From NCBI GenBank assembly GCA_002354035.1, contig DEKU01000064.1:1-39597 (forward strand): a DNA stretch of 39,597 nucleotides, given 5' to 3'. Under the pieces are notes generated by a model that was not told the origin of the DNA, did not search any database, and saw only the letters and a list, made by a program, of their open reading frames with translations. The translations under genes were made by a program, and so were the position numbers. Origin of the DNA: Bacteroidales bacterium UBA2714 (GTDB lineage Bacteria; Bacteroidota; Bacteroidia; Bacteroidales; P3). Below, one piece after another: positions 1 to 9,157 of this stretch; the stretch's first letter is position 1; every line of letters begins with the position of its first letter.

Positions 1-69
1 CCGAAGGGACGCGACAATAGAGACCCACCATAAGCCCCCCCCCACGGCAGAAGTCGCATGCGGTGAGTC

Positions 70-113
70 AAAGAAAAAGAACAGGCCTTGCCGCTCCGAA
101 ACGGCAAGGCCTG
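70..113 (-). terminator. Intrinsic terminator of the T9SS type A cargo gene
   Basis: A perfect 12-bp inverted repeat (arms at 82-93 and 102-113, sequence CAGGCCTTGCCG and its complement, 8-nt loop) is followed, reading the minus strand, by a T-rich tract at 70-81. It lies about 75 nt past the stop codon of the large minus-strand gene. GC-rich stem plus T-tract is the classic Rho-independent form. The rest of positions 1-188 shows no gene. Confidence 0.85.
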
Positions 114-188
114 TGGGTTGAATCGCGGACGGGTTGTCTCTTTCGCGTTCCGATTGCAACCCTTTGTTATTGACGCATCGTCGCGAGG

Positions 189-3100
189 CTATTTTACCAT
201 GAGCTTGACCACATGGCAGCCCTCCTGGGTCTTCACCCTCACATAGTACATGCCCGAAGGCCATTGGCTCACATCCAGGGCGAACCGCTCGCCGCAGTCC
301 GTATGTCGAGCCACCAGCTTTCCTTGCACATCATGGCATTCTAACACGGCGATCGGCATTCCGGCTTCCACCGTTACCTTCTCGCTGGCCGGATTCGGGA
401 CCAACTTCACACCTGCCGAAACCACTGGGTCGATACCCTCCTGAACCTCGAAGATGGCTCGCAGCAGTGTATCCTGCGTCAGCACGATGCGGCGGGGATT
501 ATCGGTCGTCCCGTCGTCCCAGCGGGCAAAACGGAAGTGGGCTGACAGGGCATGTGCCGTAAACTCCAGCACCGAGCCTTCGGCATACAGACCCATCACC
601 CCTGACGAGTCCTCACCTTCCACCATGTTTATGGTCACATATCCCATTGAAGCATCGCTGCTCTGGCCTTGGGCGTGGTACCAGTGAATCTCTGCCAGGG
701 TATTGAAACACGCCGGTCCAATCCAGCGGCTATGATACACCCCGTCGGCATATTCATTCCTCACCCACACACAATAGCGTGTGGCCGGTTGCAATCCCTG
801 CAAAGGCAACACCGTGTCGGCAATGGCATAAGTCGTTGTGTCGAAAATGCCAGCCGAGTCCCTCACCACCATCACGGTATAACCTGTGGCGGAGCTGTGG
901 TCCACAATGTGCACCGTGGCCTCGTGCTGTGTCACGCCGTCCACCGTCACACCCGTGGTGGCCGCAATGGCTTCCACTTTCACACTGTCCACAAACACCT
1001 CTCCCGACGTGCTGTCCATACTGAAGGACCGCAGAGCCAAGCCATAGCCCTGCACCTCGTAGTGCGACAGCGGGACCATATAGCGGGTGTATATACTCTG
1101 TGTCGCCACTGTGTCTACCGGCATAAATGTCTCGGTACCCTCAACATCCGTCACCGTCCCCACCGACAGGCCCATCTGTCCGCCTTCGGGGTTATAGGCA
1201 TAGAAGGTCAACAGCACCGAGCTCACATCCACTGCCGTGGTGTCAAAATCAGGCAATACCGCTATCACATTGCCACTGAGTTTCATGCACGAGTGTCCAG
1301 TATAGGCCTCCGACGTGTCAACCACACCGTCGGAAAAGTCCTCAACATAAACCCTCCAGCAATAAGGCTCCTGACCTGCAATCACATCGGCCGCCACTGT
1401 CTCGAAACCGTCGGTCCAGGGCAGCTGACTGATGGCGCCGCAAGGAGTGGTGTACATCACCTCCACGCTCTGGGTCAGCTCGCCGCTGCGGCACAGCGTG
1501 GTCAAGGCAAAGCGATAAGTCTTCATCGGCAGCAGTCCCGGCAAAGCCATCGAGGTGGAAGAAGTGACAAAACTGCCACTGTCGCTCCCGTCGGTTGCTG
1601 CATACACGCAACGGTATATCGAGTCAGCCGGGTAAGACAGCCAGCTGACAACAACCGTACCCACCGTGTCCTCATCCACTCGCACCCCGTGGACAGGCAT
1701 GCAGAACGGCGGTGCCATTGTGTCAACAGCCATCGAGAAGCGGGCTATGGGCATGATAGGGGCGCGGTTGCCAGGGATAGTGCCGGGATGTGAACTATAG
1801 CTCGCATCGGTGTCATGGCCCCTGCGGAGGTAATAGTAAGGCATATTGCTATAGTAGGCAAACTTCCAGTCGACGGTCCAGTTCGTAGCTTGATAAGAGA
1901 TGGCAACAGCCAGATTGTCCCTGCCGTTATACTCGAAGGGGGGATTCAGCACAATGGGAAACCATCCCGTGTCGGAAGGGAGCACCGACGAGCTGTGGTA
2001 CACCTGGGTAAGATCTGAGGCCTGTAGCCATGCCGAGTCTGAGGGGTGCGAAGCCAGCGGGGTGTGGCCCATAAAGATAGTGACGCTGGTGTCGAAGGCC
2101 TCGGTACCCACCTGCTCGGCATAGTACCACAGCGTGTCGATATAGCCATACGTCCCTATCGAGTCGGCCTCGTATATTGTCTGACTCCATCCGTGCTTCC
2201 AGAACACCTCTATCGGGGCCGGTCCACTGATGTGCGGAGCGTTGAGGTTGCCCACCTGAGTCAGGTGGTACATGATGCCTGTGCCTGTTGTCCGGAAAGT
2301 CAGTGTCGGCGAGTAGGCGCTCGTGTCGCCCGTCCCGCAGATTCCCTGCACTTTCGCAACATAGTATGTGCGGGGCAACAGTCCCGAAAGGGTAGTCTGA
2401 GTGCCTGTCACAGCCATCGTGTCACCCCACGAGCCGTCCGCTGCATATACCACAATCTGACCCTGCTGCGTGGCGGCCATTCCGTCCCACACAAGCGTGG
2501 CCGAGCTGTCGCCCAAGGCCATCACACTCAAGTTGTCCGGCCGCGGGCAGGACACCACATGGCACGAATCCAATCCATAGAACAGGCCTGTGTCTGCCGT
2601 ATCGCACACCGGCCGCACGCGGAACCAGTACTTCTGGCTTCCTAACAGGGAAGTGATGGTGGTCTGCGGTGCACCTGACACCATCACCGAGTCGCGGTAG
2701 CCGTCCTCGGCCCAGTAAACCACCTGCCACTGCTGCTCGTCGCCCTGCGCGTGCCATGCCAGGGTCACACTGTCAAAACTGGTCGAGACCACCCGCAAAC
2801 TGTCCACATTGTGACAATCGCTTGTGTAGAACGAAAAGCGTGCCACGGGCAGATTACCGAACAAAGTGCCATTGCGGCTGCCGATGGTGCTGGGGTACTG
2901 GGCAAAGGTGGTGTCAGCACCTGCGCGATACAACACCACTCCCTGCTGCTTATAGCTATAGTGATAACTGTCGAAGCTGTAATACTGTTGATGGAAACTG
3001 CGACTGAACACCAGTGCCAGAGCACCCTGGCCGTCATAATAGAAAGCCGAGTCCAGCACTATCGGCACCCACTGGTCGTCCGACTCCGCCGTCACCGTCC

Positions 3101-5687
3101 GTCCGTGCCACACACGGTGCAGCCGTTCCTCCGGCACCCAGTCAAAAGGTCCTTCGGCGTGGTCGAAATCACTGATGCCCATATATAGTGTCACAGAAGT
3201 GTCTTGATCTAAATTCAGATTGATCCTGTTTCGGCAATGGAACCACACCGTGTCTATCCAACCTGCCGTGGCGTATTCCGTCATGGGGTACAGCAACTGT
3301 GTCCATGTGTGCTTGTGCGTCCTGTTGAAGGGCTGATAAGTGGTGGCAGCCGACGACAGCGTGTCCGTCTCAATCCGCAGTGCGGTATAGTGCTCGGCGG
3401 GTGCGGCGGCAAACACACCTTGTACCGGCAGACTCGTGTCGCCGTCGTGCAGTGCGCACACCGTCACGGTGTAGGTCTTCATCTCGGTCGGCGTATATGG
3501 CTGCAATCCTGTTATCGTGGCAGGCTTTGCCATAGCCACAAACTGGGTGTCCAACCCATCCTCAGCACGTTGGCAGCGTACCAGCCATTGCGTAGCGTCC
3601 CCCTGCTCGGTCCAGTCCACAGTAATCGACGTGGGTGTACAGCCCACTCGTCTCAGCTCCGATACGGGGTGAACAACGCTCTGCTCCACCGTCAGGGTGT
3701 CTATGCGAAACACGGCGTTCGTGGCCACTCTAAACGCCAAGTGGCAGCCGTACCGCATACGGTTGTAGAACGTGGTGCGCCAGGCCACCGTCATCATCGA
3801 GTCGAAAGCCACAAAGGTAGTCAAGTCCGAAGGGTCTTCCATCACACCCATTTGCAGCATCGAGGCGTGGGTAAAGCCGCAGTCCAGCGTTACCTTCAGC
3901 TGGTCCATCCGCACCGCCGTGGTGTCGAACCGTGGCGAGATGAAATACTTCTGGTTCGTAACGGTGTCCGTCACCTCCGTCCAGCAGGGCATCTCACCTG
4001 ATGTGTAAAGCTTCATGGTCGCATCCATACGGTAGGGCAGTCGGTCTATCGGGCGGCATGCCGTGAGGAACTTCAGCGTATTGGTATGATAACTGCTCAT
4101 AATCGAGTCTTCACAGACCGACCTCAGGCGCAGGTAATAATACCGGTTGGGCAGCAAACTGTCTATCCGCAGTGTTGTAGTGTCCGTCAACACTGTGGTG
4201 TAATAATTAAAATACGTGGGATGTGTCGAATAACTCACTCTCCATTGGGTTGCCCTTGGCGTGCGGCTGCGCCACGACACATACACCGTCGTGTCCACCA
4301 CACTGTCCACCTGGGGCTGATAAGGAGCATAGCAGCCCGCGACAGTGTCCACCGACACACGGCTGAAGGCCCTGCCCTGCTCCCACCGTATCGCCACGCG
4401 GCCGGCAGGTCCCGTATAGCGCGAAAAGTCTGTCTCAGTCCCCCAATCCGCCAAGTCCAGTGTGTCGTATGGGATAAAAGTCGATGGATCGTCGGCATCG
4501 GTTACCACCCCTATCTCCCTCATCATCCCAGCCAGACCGCTATAGGAGAAATGCAGTCTGTTCAGCGGCTCATCGAACTCGGGCAGCACCGCCACCGCCT
4601 TCACCACCACGCCGCTGTCCGTCTCGGCCTGAGTGGCAGCGCGGGGCAGGATATTCACCCCGTTCAGCACCGCGTCGTGCAACATCCAGCAGGAGTCCAG
4701 CGCATCGGCCGCATTGCTCTGTGTGAGGGTGAGCGTGTAAGGCAGCGATTGCACACCACAGAAAGTGTGAACAGTGTGGGGTCCAGACCATAGCGAATAG
4801 TAGTCGCCACACCGCCGGCGGACATAAATATCGTATTTCGACCCGGGGTTCAAAAGGTCGTATCGCACCGTGTCGTCCCACGACAGCCAGCTGCGAGGCG
4901 AAAACAGACCCACCGTGTCAGGCAGGAAACCCACCGGTCCCAGCACCACATGATACAGGCTGTCGTGCTCACCCATGTGGACGGTGATGCTGCTGTCCGT
5001 GGCAGTGAACTCCACCGCCGGTCGAGGGCACACATCGGGCCCGGCGCAAGCTCGCAGGGCCATCACCGGTCGCCCGTTGTTCCCAGTCCGCATCTGGCTC
5101 ACCCAGCCCACGCCCGTCTGGCTTTTGTAGCGGCACACCGACTTGCCACTTGTGGCATAGAACCTGCGGTCCGCTATGCCGCCCGCACCGCCGTTGCGCT
5201 GCACGGCTATCATCAAATGGCCGCGCCCGCTGTAGGTAAACGCCGTGTCGAGCGCCACGTATGTCCAACCCGGGAAAAAAATCATCCCCGTTGTCCCCTT
5301 GGTGGTATACACCAGCGTCATGCTGTCCAACGGAATGCTGTCCGACGTGGCGTTCACCCCGCGCACAGGCACCTCTTTCATATAAATGTTCACCTCGGGA
5401 GGACCATAGAGGTTGGCAGTCTGCAACCGCCATCCCACCTGCCGGATAGTGCTTCCGGGGAAAATGCCCGACTCCTCTATCTCCTCGCGGGTGTAGACGG
5501 TCCACATGGTGTGGTAATACTGACCCGAGTTGGCCACCGACCCCAACGGCAGATACGTGGAGTTTGCAGTGCCGTCCACCACAATGGTGTCCACCCAGTT
5601 GAAACCCGTAGGGCAACTCGACTGCCCTCTTGCCCCGCCACAAAACAGCAGAGCCACTACAATCAATAAAAGATACCTCTTTCTCAT
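189..5687 (-). CDS. Giant modular T9SS type A cargo protein, fibronectin III / adhesin-like
   Basis: Secreted or surface-anchored protein of about 1832 residues, presumably exported by the type IX secretion system. The start at 5687 (MRKRYLLL) gives a clean signal peptide ending ARGQ; an in-frame Met at 5798 would prepend 37 basic residues and overlap the promoter region. A module with a Trp-rich strand and a Y-x-G-x-x-x-L turn recurs near residues 60, 790 and 1165. Fibronectin III-like domains recur near 220, 452, 677, 958, 1046, 1327 and 1580. Jelly-roll segments beginning LPY or LPW and containing a CW pair lie near 315, 546 and 1419. A WDDGTTDNPR segment near 1690 resembles InlB-type B-repeats. 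The last ~75 residues (LVPNPASEKVTV ... GMYYVRV ... VVKLMVK) form a type A sorting domain. No catalytic domain was recognised; adhesion or substrate binding is inferred. Confidence 0.9.
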   Translation of the reverse strand: MRKRYLLLIVVALLFCGGARGQSSCPTGFNWVDTIVVDGTANSTYLPLGSVANSGQYYHTMWTVYTREEIEESGIFPGSTIRQVGWRLQTANLYGPPEVNIYMKEVPVRGVNATSDSIPLDSMTLVYTTKGTTGMIFFPGWTYVALDTAFTYSGRGHLMIAVQRNGGAGGIADRRFYATSGKSVCRYKSQTGVGWVSQMRTGNNGRPVMALRACAGPDVCPRPAVEFTATDSSITVHMGEHDSLYHVVLGPVGFLPDTVGLFSPRSWLSWDDTVRYDLLNPGSKYDIYVRRRCGDYYSLWSGPHTVHTFCGVQSLPYTLTLTQSNAADALDSCWMLHDAVLNGVNILPRAATQAETDSGVVVKAVAVLPEFDEPLNRLHFSYSGLAGMMREIGVVTDADDPSTFIPYDTLDLADWGTETDFSRYTGPAGRVAIRWEQGRAFSRVSVDTVAGCYAPYQPQVDSVVDTTVYVSWRSRTPRATQWRVSYSTHPTYFNYYTTVLTDTTTLRIDSLLPNRYYYLRLRSVCEDSIMSSYHTNTLKFLTACRPIDRLPYRMDATMKLYTSGEMPCWTEVTDTVTNQKYFISPRFDTTAVRMDQLKVTLDCGFTHASMLQMGVMEDPSDLTTFVAFDSMMTVAWRTTFYNRMRYGCHLAFRVATNAVFRIDTLTVEQSVVHPVSELRRVGCTPTSITVDWTEQGDATQWLVRCQRAEDGLDTQFVAMAKPATITGLQPYTPTEMKTYTVTVCALHDGDTSLPVQGVFAAAPAEHYTALRIETDTLSSAATTYQPFNRTHKHTWTQLLYPMTEYATAGWIDTVWFHCRNRINLNLDQDTSVTLYMGISDFDHAEGPFDWVPEERLHRVWHGRTVTAESDDQWVPIVLDSAFYYDGQGALALVFSRSFHQQYYSFDSYHYSYKQQGVVLYRAGADTTFAQYPSTIGSRNGTLFGNLPVARFSFYTSDCHNVDSLRVVSTSFDSVTLAWHAQGDEQQWQVVYWAEDGYRDSVMVSGAPQTTITSLLGSQKYWFRVRPVCDTADTGLFYGLDSCHVVSCPRPDNLSVMALGDSSATLVWDGMAATQQGQIVVYAADGSWGDTMAVTGTQTTLSGLLPRTYYVAKVQGICGTGDTSAYSPTLTFRTTGTGIMYHLTQVGNLNAPHISGPAPIEVFWKHGWSQTIYEADSIGTYGYIDTLWYYAEQVGTEAFDTSVTIFMGHTPLASHPSDSAWLQASDLTQVYHSSSVLPSDTGWFPIVLNPPFEYNGRDNLAVAISYQATNWTVDWKFAYYSNMPYYYLRRGHDTDASYSSHPGTIPGNRAPIMPIARFSMAVDTMAPPFCMPVHGVRVDEDTVGTVVVSWLSYPADSIYRCVYAATDGSDSGSFVTSSTSMALPGLLPMKTYRFALTTLCRSGELTQSVEVMYTTPCGAISQLPWTDGFETVAADVIAGQEPYCWRVYVEDFSDGVVDTSEAYTGHSCMKLSGNVIAVLPDFDTTAVDVSSVLLTFYAYNPEGGQMGLSVGTVTDVEGTETFMPVDTVATQSIYTRYMVPLSHYEVQGYGLALRSFSMDSTSGEVFVDSVKVEAIAATTGVTVDGVTQHEATVHIVDHSSATGYTVMVVRDSAGIFDTTTYAIADTVLPLQGLQPATRYCVWVRNEYADGVYHSRWIGPACFNTLAEIHWYHAQGQSSDASMGYVTINMVEGEDSSGVMGLYAEGSVLEFTAHALSAHFRFARWDDGTTDNPRRIVLTQDTLLRAIFEVQEGIDPVVSAGVKLVPNPASEKVTVEAGMPIAVLECHDVQGKLVARHTDCGERFALDVSQWPSGMYYVRVKTQEGCHVVKLMVK

Positions 5688-5811
5688 TAGTTTAAAAGCG
5701 ATTAATATTTCAATAATTCTGTTTATCCATACTCCTGCCAGTCCTTTTCCACCTCTTCCACTTCGCGAGCCCACCCCACCCCTCTTTTCCTTTCTCACTA
5801 CAATTCAGTTG

Positions 5812-5819
5812 CAAAAATA
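5812..5819 (-). promoter_or_regulatory. Putative -7 box (TATTTTTG) for the T9SS type A cargo gene
   Basis: The minus strand reads TATTTTTGCAA, matching the Bacteroidetes sigma-ABfr -7 consensus TAnnTTTG. It lies about 125 nt upstream of the chosen start at 5687, implying a 5' leader of roughly 120 nt. No good -33 TTTG was found at the usual spacing, so this is a partial match. Confidence 0.5.
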
Positions 5820-5877
5820 CAACTTTTTTTTCATACCTTCACTGTCTGCATTCATCTTTTTCGTTAGCCTATTAGAG

Positions 5878-5932
5878 CCACTTTTTTCGTCAAAAGTGAC
5901 ATCAGGGTGCCACTTTCCGTATCAAAAGTGAC
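5878..5932. promoter_or_regulatory. Two phased 20-bp dyads, candidate operator pair
   Basis: Two imperfect palindromes of equal length, each CACTTT at one end and AAAAGTG at the other, occupy 5879-5898 and 5911-5930. Both are preceded by C and followed by AC, so TCAAAAGTGAC is an exact 11-bp direct repeat at 5890 and 5922. Centre-to-centre distance is 32 bp, about three helical turns. The pair sits just upstream of the plus-strand -7 box at 5953, between the divergent promoters of the two large envelope genes. Binding by a dimeric regulator is inferred; no factor can be named. Confidence 0.5.
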
Positions 5933-5952
5933 GGGGTTTGGAAAAATATTCG

Positions 5953-5960
5953 TATATTTG
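5953..5960 (+). promoter_or_regulatory. Putative -7 box (TATATTTG) for the PorE-like gene
   Basis: TATATTTGCA matches the Bacteroidetes -7 consensus TAnnTTTG. It is about 78 nt upstream of the chosen ATG at 6039. The nearest TTTG (5937-5940) is too close to be a standard -33 element, so an activator bound at the upstream dyads might substitute for it; that last point is inference. Confidence 0.5.
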
Positions 5961-6038
5961 CAGTCGCTTTACGCATCCCGTTGTTGTTCAAAATCGCCTG
6001 ATATTGACCCATTCACATATCTACTAATCGCTATTCTG

Positions 6039-8906
6039 ATGTTCACCACCCACCATTCGCCCCTCTTTTCGCGCCTTTTAGTCCTTTTGGCCACCATGCT
6101 GTTGTGCGCCGGATGGACGGCCGCGCAAGAGGTGGCAGAGGCCGAATATCCCTATAAACGCGACATCAAAAAGGGCCGTTTCGAGAAGGCGGAAAGTCGC
6201 ATCCAGCGCCGTCTGAGCCGCGACCCTGACAATCTCGAGTGCCACTATGCGGCCTTCGTGCTTTACAGCTCGCCCGCTTTCGACAGCCACAATGTGGACC
6301 GGGCCTACCAACACTTGGTGACCGTCCGCACCCTGTTCGGCTCTGCCGATGCCAAACAGATAGACCGCTGGATGCGCGACAGCTTCAGCGGCGCCCTCAT
6401 CGACCACGATCTGCGGAACATCTGTTCCTCTGCCATGCGCCAGGCCTGGCAGCTGGGCACCATCGATGCCTTCCAGCATTTCCTCGACCTCTACCAGCTG
6501 GCCACCCCATCCCAGGTGGACAGCATGACCTACAGCCGCGACTCCCTGCAGTTGGTGCAGGTTCGCCACGCCGATAACTTCGACCTGGTTGAAGATTATA
6601 TCGCCAGCCATGCCAGCTCCCGCCTGTTGCCCGAAGCCGTAGTCCTGCGCGACAGCATGGCCTTCGCCCGTGCCGACGCGCTCCACTCCACCGCCGCCTA
6701 CGAACAATACCGCTCCGCCTATCCCGCCTCCGCCTTTGCACAGCGCGCCACGGACAGCGTCTACCTCCTCGAATACCGCCACGCCCGACACCTCGACGCC
6801 GAACAATACTACCGCACCTATTGCGACCGCTACCCCCACAGCCCGTTCCGCAGCCAGTGCATGCTCCTGGCCGACAGCCTCGAATACCACCGCGTGGTCG
6901 ACACCACACAGTGGCAGAGCATAGCTGCCTACATCGAAGGGGTGCCACCCATGGCCTATCAAGGCGAACCACCGCTCAACCGCCGTTGGCACATGCGGGC
7001 CGTGCGACGGCTGGCCAGCATAGGCTTGCGCGACCGAACCTTGGCCGCCCTCGACCCCGCACTGCCCCACCTCCACCCCTCCGACAGCCTCTACTCCGCC
7101 ATCGCCGCAACTCTTCACCACGCCTACATCCACGCCTCGGTGCTGAACTACCACCGTTTCTACTCCCGCTATCCCCACCTCATGCCCGACAGCGTGCGCC
7201 AGCACGACTCCCTCGCCCTCGCCCTCTACCACAACTACCACTACCACATCATCGACAGCTGCATACGTGCCATAGCCCCCTGCCACGAAGCCTTCCTCAT
7301 GCTGCAACAGCTGCTGAAGGACCACATCGACCATCACCGTTGGACCGATGCCCAGACCACCGCCCACCGCTATGCCGACTGTTTCGGCAACGACTACGAT
7401 TACCAATGCCTCCTGACTACCTTGCGCACTCCCCAATCTGCCTCCGCTAATCCCTCGCTCCTCGGTCCCTCCATCAACACCCCCAAAGGCAACGAATACG
7501 CTCCCGTGCTCTCCGCCGACGGCAACACCCTCTACTTTGCCGGACAACACCGCACCGACAATATAGGCGGCGAGGACGTCTACCTCTCGCGCCGCAATGG
7601 GCGCAAATGGGGTGCGGCCACACTCGACATGGACCTGAGCCACACCTACGGCAACGAGGCACCCCTGTCCGTCAGCACCGACGGCAACACCCTGCTGCTG
7701 TTCCGCAGCGGCGCCCTCTTCGCCGCCCACCGCACCGCCCAAGGCTGGACCGTGCAGCCCGTCGAAACCAAATCCCCTCAAGGCAAACCCCTCTCCCCCT
7801 CGGCCGGCACCAAAACCGATGCCACCCTGGCTGCCAACGGCCGCCTCCTGCTCTGGGCCGAACGCGGCACCACCAGCCGCCACGCCGACTCATCAATGAA
7901 CATCTACGCCGCCATCCTCGACACCAACGGCTCCTGGGGGCAACCCTTCGAGCTGGGCCCAGCCATCAACACCCCTTTCGACGAGCGCTCACCACTGCTG
8001 CACCCCGACATGCACACGCTCTACTTCTGCTCGGAGAGCCATGGCTCGCTGGGACAGATGGACCTCTTCGTCTCCCACCGCCTGTGCGACACCGGCTGGA
8101 CCCAATGGTCCACCCCCGTCAACGTGGGCCGCACTTTCAACAGCACCGCCGACGAATGGGGCTTTAAGATAACTACCGATGGCAAACAAGCCTACTATGC
8201 CAAATCCACCCGCTCGATGGATATCTACACCGCCACCCTGCCCCCCTCCGCCCGCCCTCAGCCCGTCACCGCCCTCGTCGGGACCGTCCGCGACCGGGCC
8301 GGACACCCCGTCGCCACCCGTCTGCAATGGGAAAACCTCACCACCGGGCAGCCTCTTGGCCAGTGCTACACCAATCCCGTCACCGGCCGATACTACTTCC
8401 TCGTGCCGCAAGGCGAAGAATATGGCTTTTATGTTGACGACAGCAACATCTTCCCCGCCTCAGCCCATGCCGACCTCTCCGGACGCAACCTGCCCGACTC
8501 CATCGTCACCAACCTGACAGTGAGCAGCTATGACCAACTGACCGACGAAGGGGGAACCCAGGTGTTGCGCAACATCTTCTTCGACGCTTCGAGCCACCAC
8601 ATCGACCCCCGCTCCGACTGCGAACTACGACGCATGGCCCGCCTCGTGTCGCAACTGGGCTACACCCTCGAAATCACAAGCCACTACGACACCCCTCCCA
8701 CGACTCCCGCCACGCAGAAACCCAGCGGCAACGCCGAACCCCTGACCGAACAGCGTGCTCAAGAGTTGCGCCAGTACCTGATAGGGCTGGGCTGCAACCC
8801 CAAGGATGTCACCGCCCACGGCGCCACCAACAAACCCTCCGGCCACCGCACGGGCAACCGGCGCTCGACAGGCCGCAGCACCGAAGTGCGCCTCAGCCGC
8901 CCGTAG
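6039..8906 (+). CDS. PorE-like envelope protein (helical repeats, PD40 propeller, CRD, OmpA-like)
   Basis: About 955 residues. The start at 6039 (MFTTHHSP) gives a signal peptide ending TAAQ; the in-frame Met at 5907 overlaps the operator/promoter region. Order: signal peptide 1-29; helical TPR-like region to about 470; PD40 beta-propeller blades about 474-734 (NTPKGNEYAPVLSADGNTLY, then NTPFDERSPLLHPDMHTLYF); carboxypeptidase-regulatory-like domain about 744-810; OmpA-like C-terminus about 835-955 with an Asp (near 884) and an Arg (near 906) at the expected peptidoglycan-binding positions. This order is that of PorE (PG1058) of the P. gingivalis T9SS, which links the outer-membrane apparatus to the cell wall. 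There is no lipobox. A Ser/Arg/Gly-rich insertion interrupts the last OmpA strand. A generic OmpA/PD40 protein is the alternative. Confidence 0.75.
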   Translation: MFTTHHSPLFSRLLVLLATMLLCAGWTAAQEVAEAEYPYKRDIKKGRFEKAESRIQRRLSRDPDNLECHYAAFVLYSSPAFDSHNVDRAYQHLVTVRTLFGSADAKQIDRWMRDSFSGALIDHDLRNICSSAMRQAWQLGTIDAFQHFLDLYQLATPSQVDSMTYSRDSLQLVQVRHADNFDLVEDYIASHASSRLLPEAVVLRDSMAFARADALHSTAAYEQYRSAYPASAFAQRATDSVYLLEYRHARHLDAEQYYRTYCDRYPHSPFRSQCMLLADSLEYHRVVDTTQWQSIAAYIEGVPPMAYQGEPPLNRRWHMRAVRRLASIGLRDRTLAALDPALPHLHPSDSLYSAIAATLHHAYIHASVLNYHRFYSRYPHLMPDSVRQHDSLALALYHNYHYHIIDSCIRAIAPCHEAFLMLQQLLKDHIDHHRWTDAQTTAHRYADCFGNDYDYQCLLTTLRTPQSASANPSLLGPSINTPKGNEYAPVLSADGNTLYFAGQHRTDNIGGEDVYLSRRNGRKWGAATLDMDLSHTYGNEAPLSVSTDGNTLLLFRSGALFAAHRTAQGWTVQPVETKSPQGKPLSPSAGTKTDATLAANGRLLLWAERGTTSRHADSSMNIYAAILDTNGSWGQPFELGPAINTPFDERSPLLHPDMHTLYFCSESHGSLGQMDLFVSHRLCDTGWTQWSTPVNVGRTFNSTADEWGFKITTDGKQAYYAKSTRSMDIYTATLPPSARPQPVTALVGTVRDRAGHPVATRLQWENLTTGQPLGQCYTNPVTGRYYFLVPQGEEYGFYVDDSNIFPASAHADLSGRNLPDSIVTNLTVSSYDQLTDEGGTQVLRNIFFDASSHHIDPRSDCELRRMARLVSQLGYTLEITSHYDTPPTTPATQKPSGNAEPLTEQRAQELRQYLIGLGCNPKDVTAHGATNKPSGHRTGNRRSTGRSTEVRLSRP

Positions 8907-8961
8907 AACCACCGGCACCCCCTCCGCCGCACCCCGCAAGTTCCACCTCGCCCAAGCCTCT

Positions 8962-9013
8962 TATACACTATTTTGTTTCTATTTATACACTGTTTATTTT
9001 CTATTTATACACT
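8962..9013. repeat. 22-bp tandem repeat, about 2.4 copies
   Basis: TATACACT occurs at 8962, 8984 and 9006, exactly 22 bp apart. The first two full units match at 19 of 22 positions and both end TTTCTATT. The repeat lies in the 251-bp gap between the convergent PorE-like and coaE genes, which holds no other recognisable feature. A related sequence occurs after hppA at 22501. Confidence 0.7.
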
Positions 9014-9157
9014 TACACAGTGATAAAATGCAAGTAAAATGGCGGAAATGATGCAAATAAGGAGTGGCGCTGCAAAAGGGCCGCACCAACGGCGCGCAAC
9101 CCCTCGCCACAAGGCGGCAGGAGCAAACAGAAAGACTGGAAATGAGGAAATAAGGGC

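Noticed and set aside
669..1793. 374-residue plus-strand frame opposite the large T9SS cargo gene
   Set aside because: His/Arg/Gly-rich shadow of the sense repeats; the sense frame has a signal peptide and sorting domain.
6078..7883. 601-residue open frame antisense to the PorE-like gene
   Set aside because: Gly/Val/Ala-rich composition from codon bias of the sense gene, with no recognisable domain.
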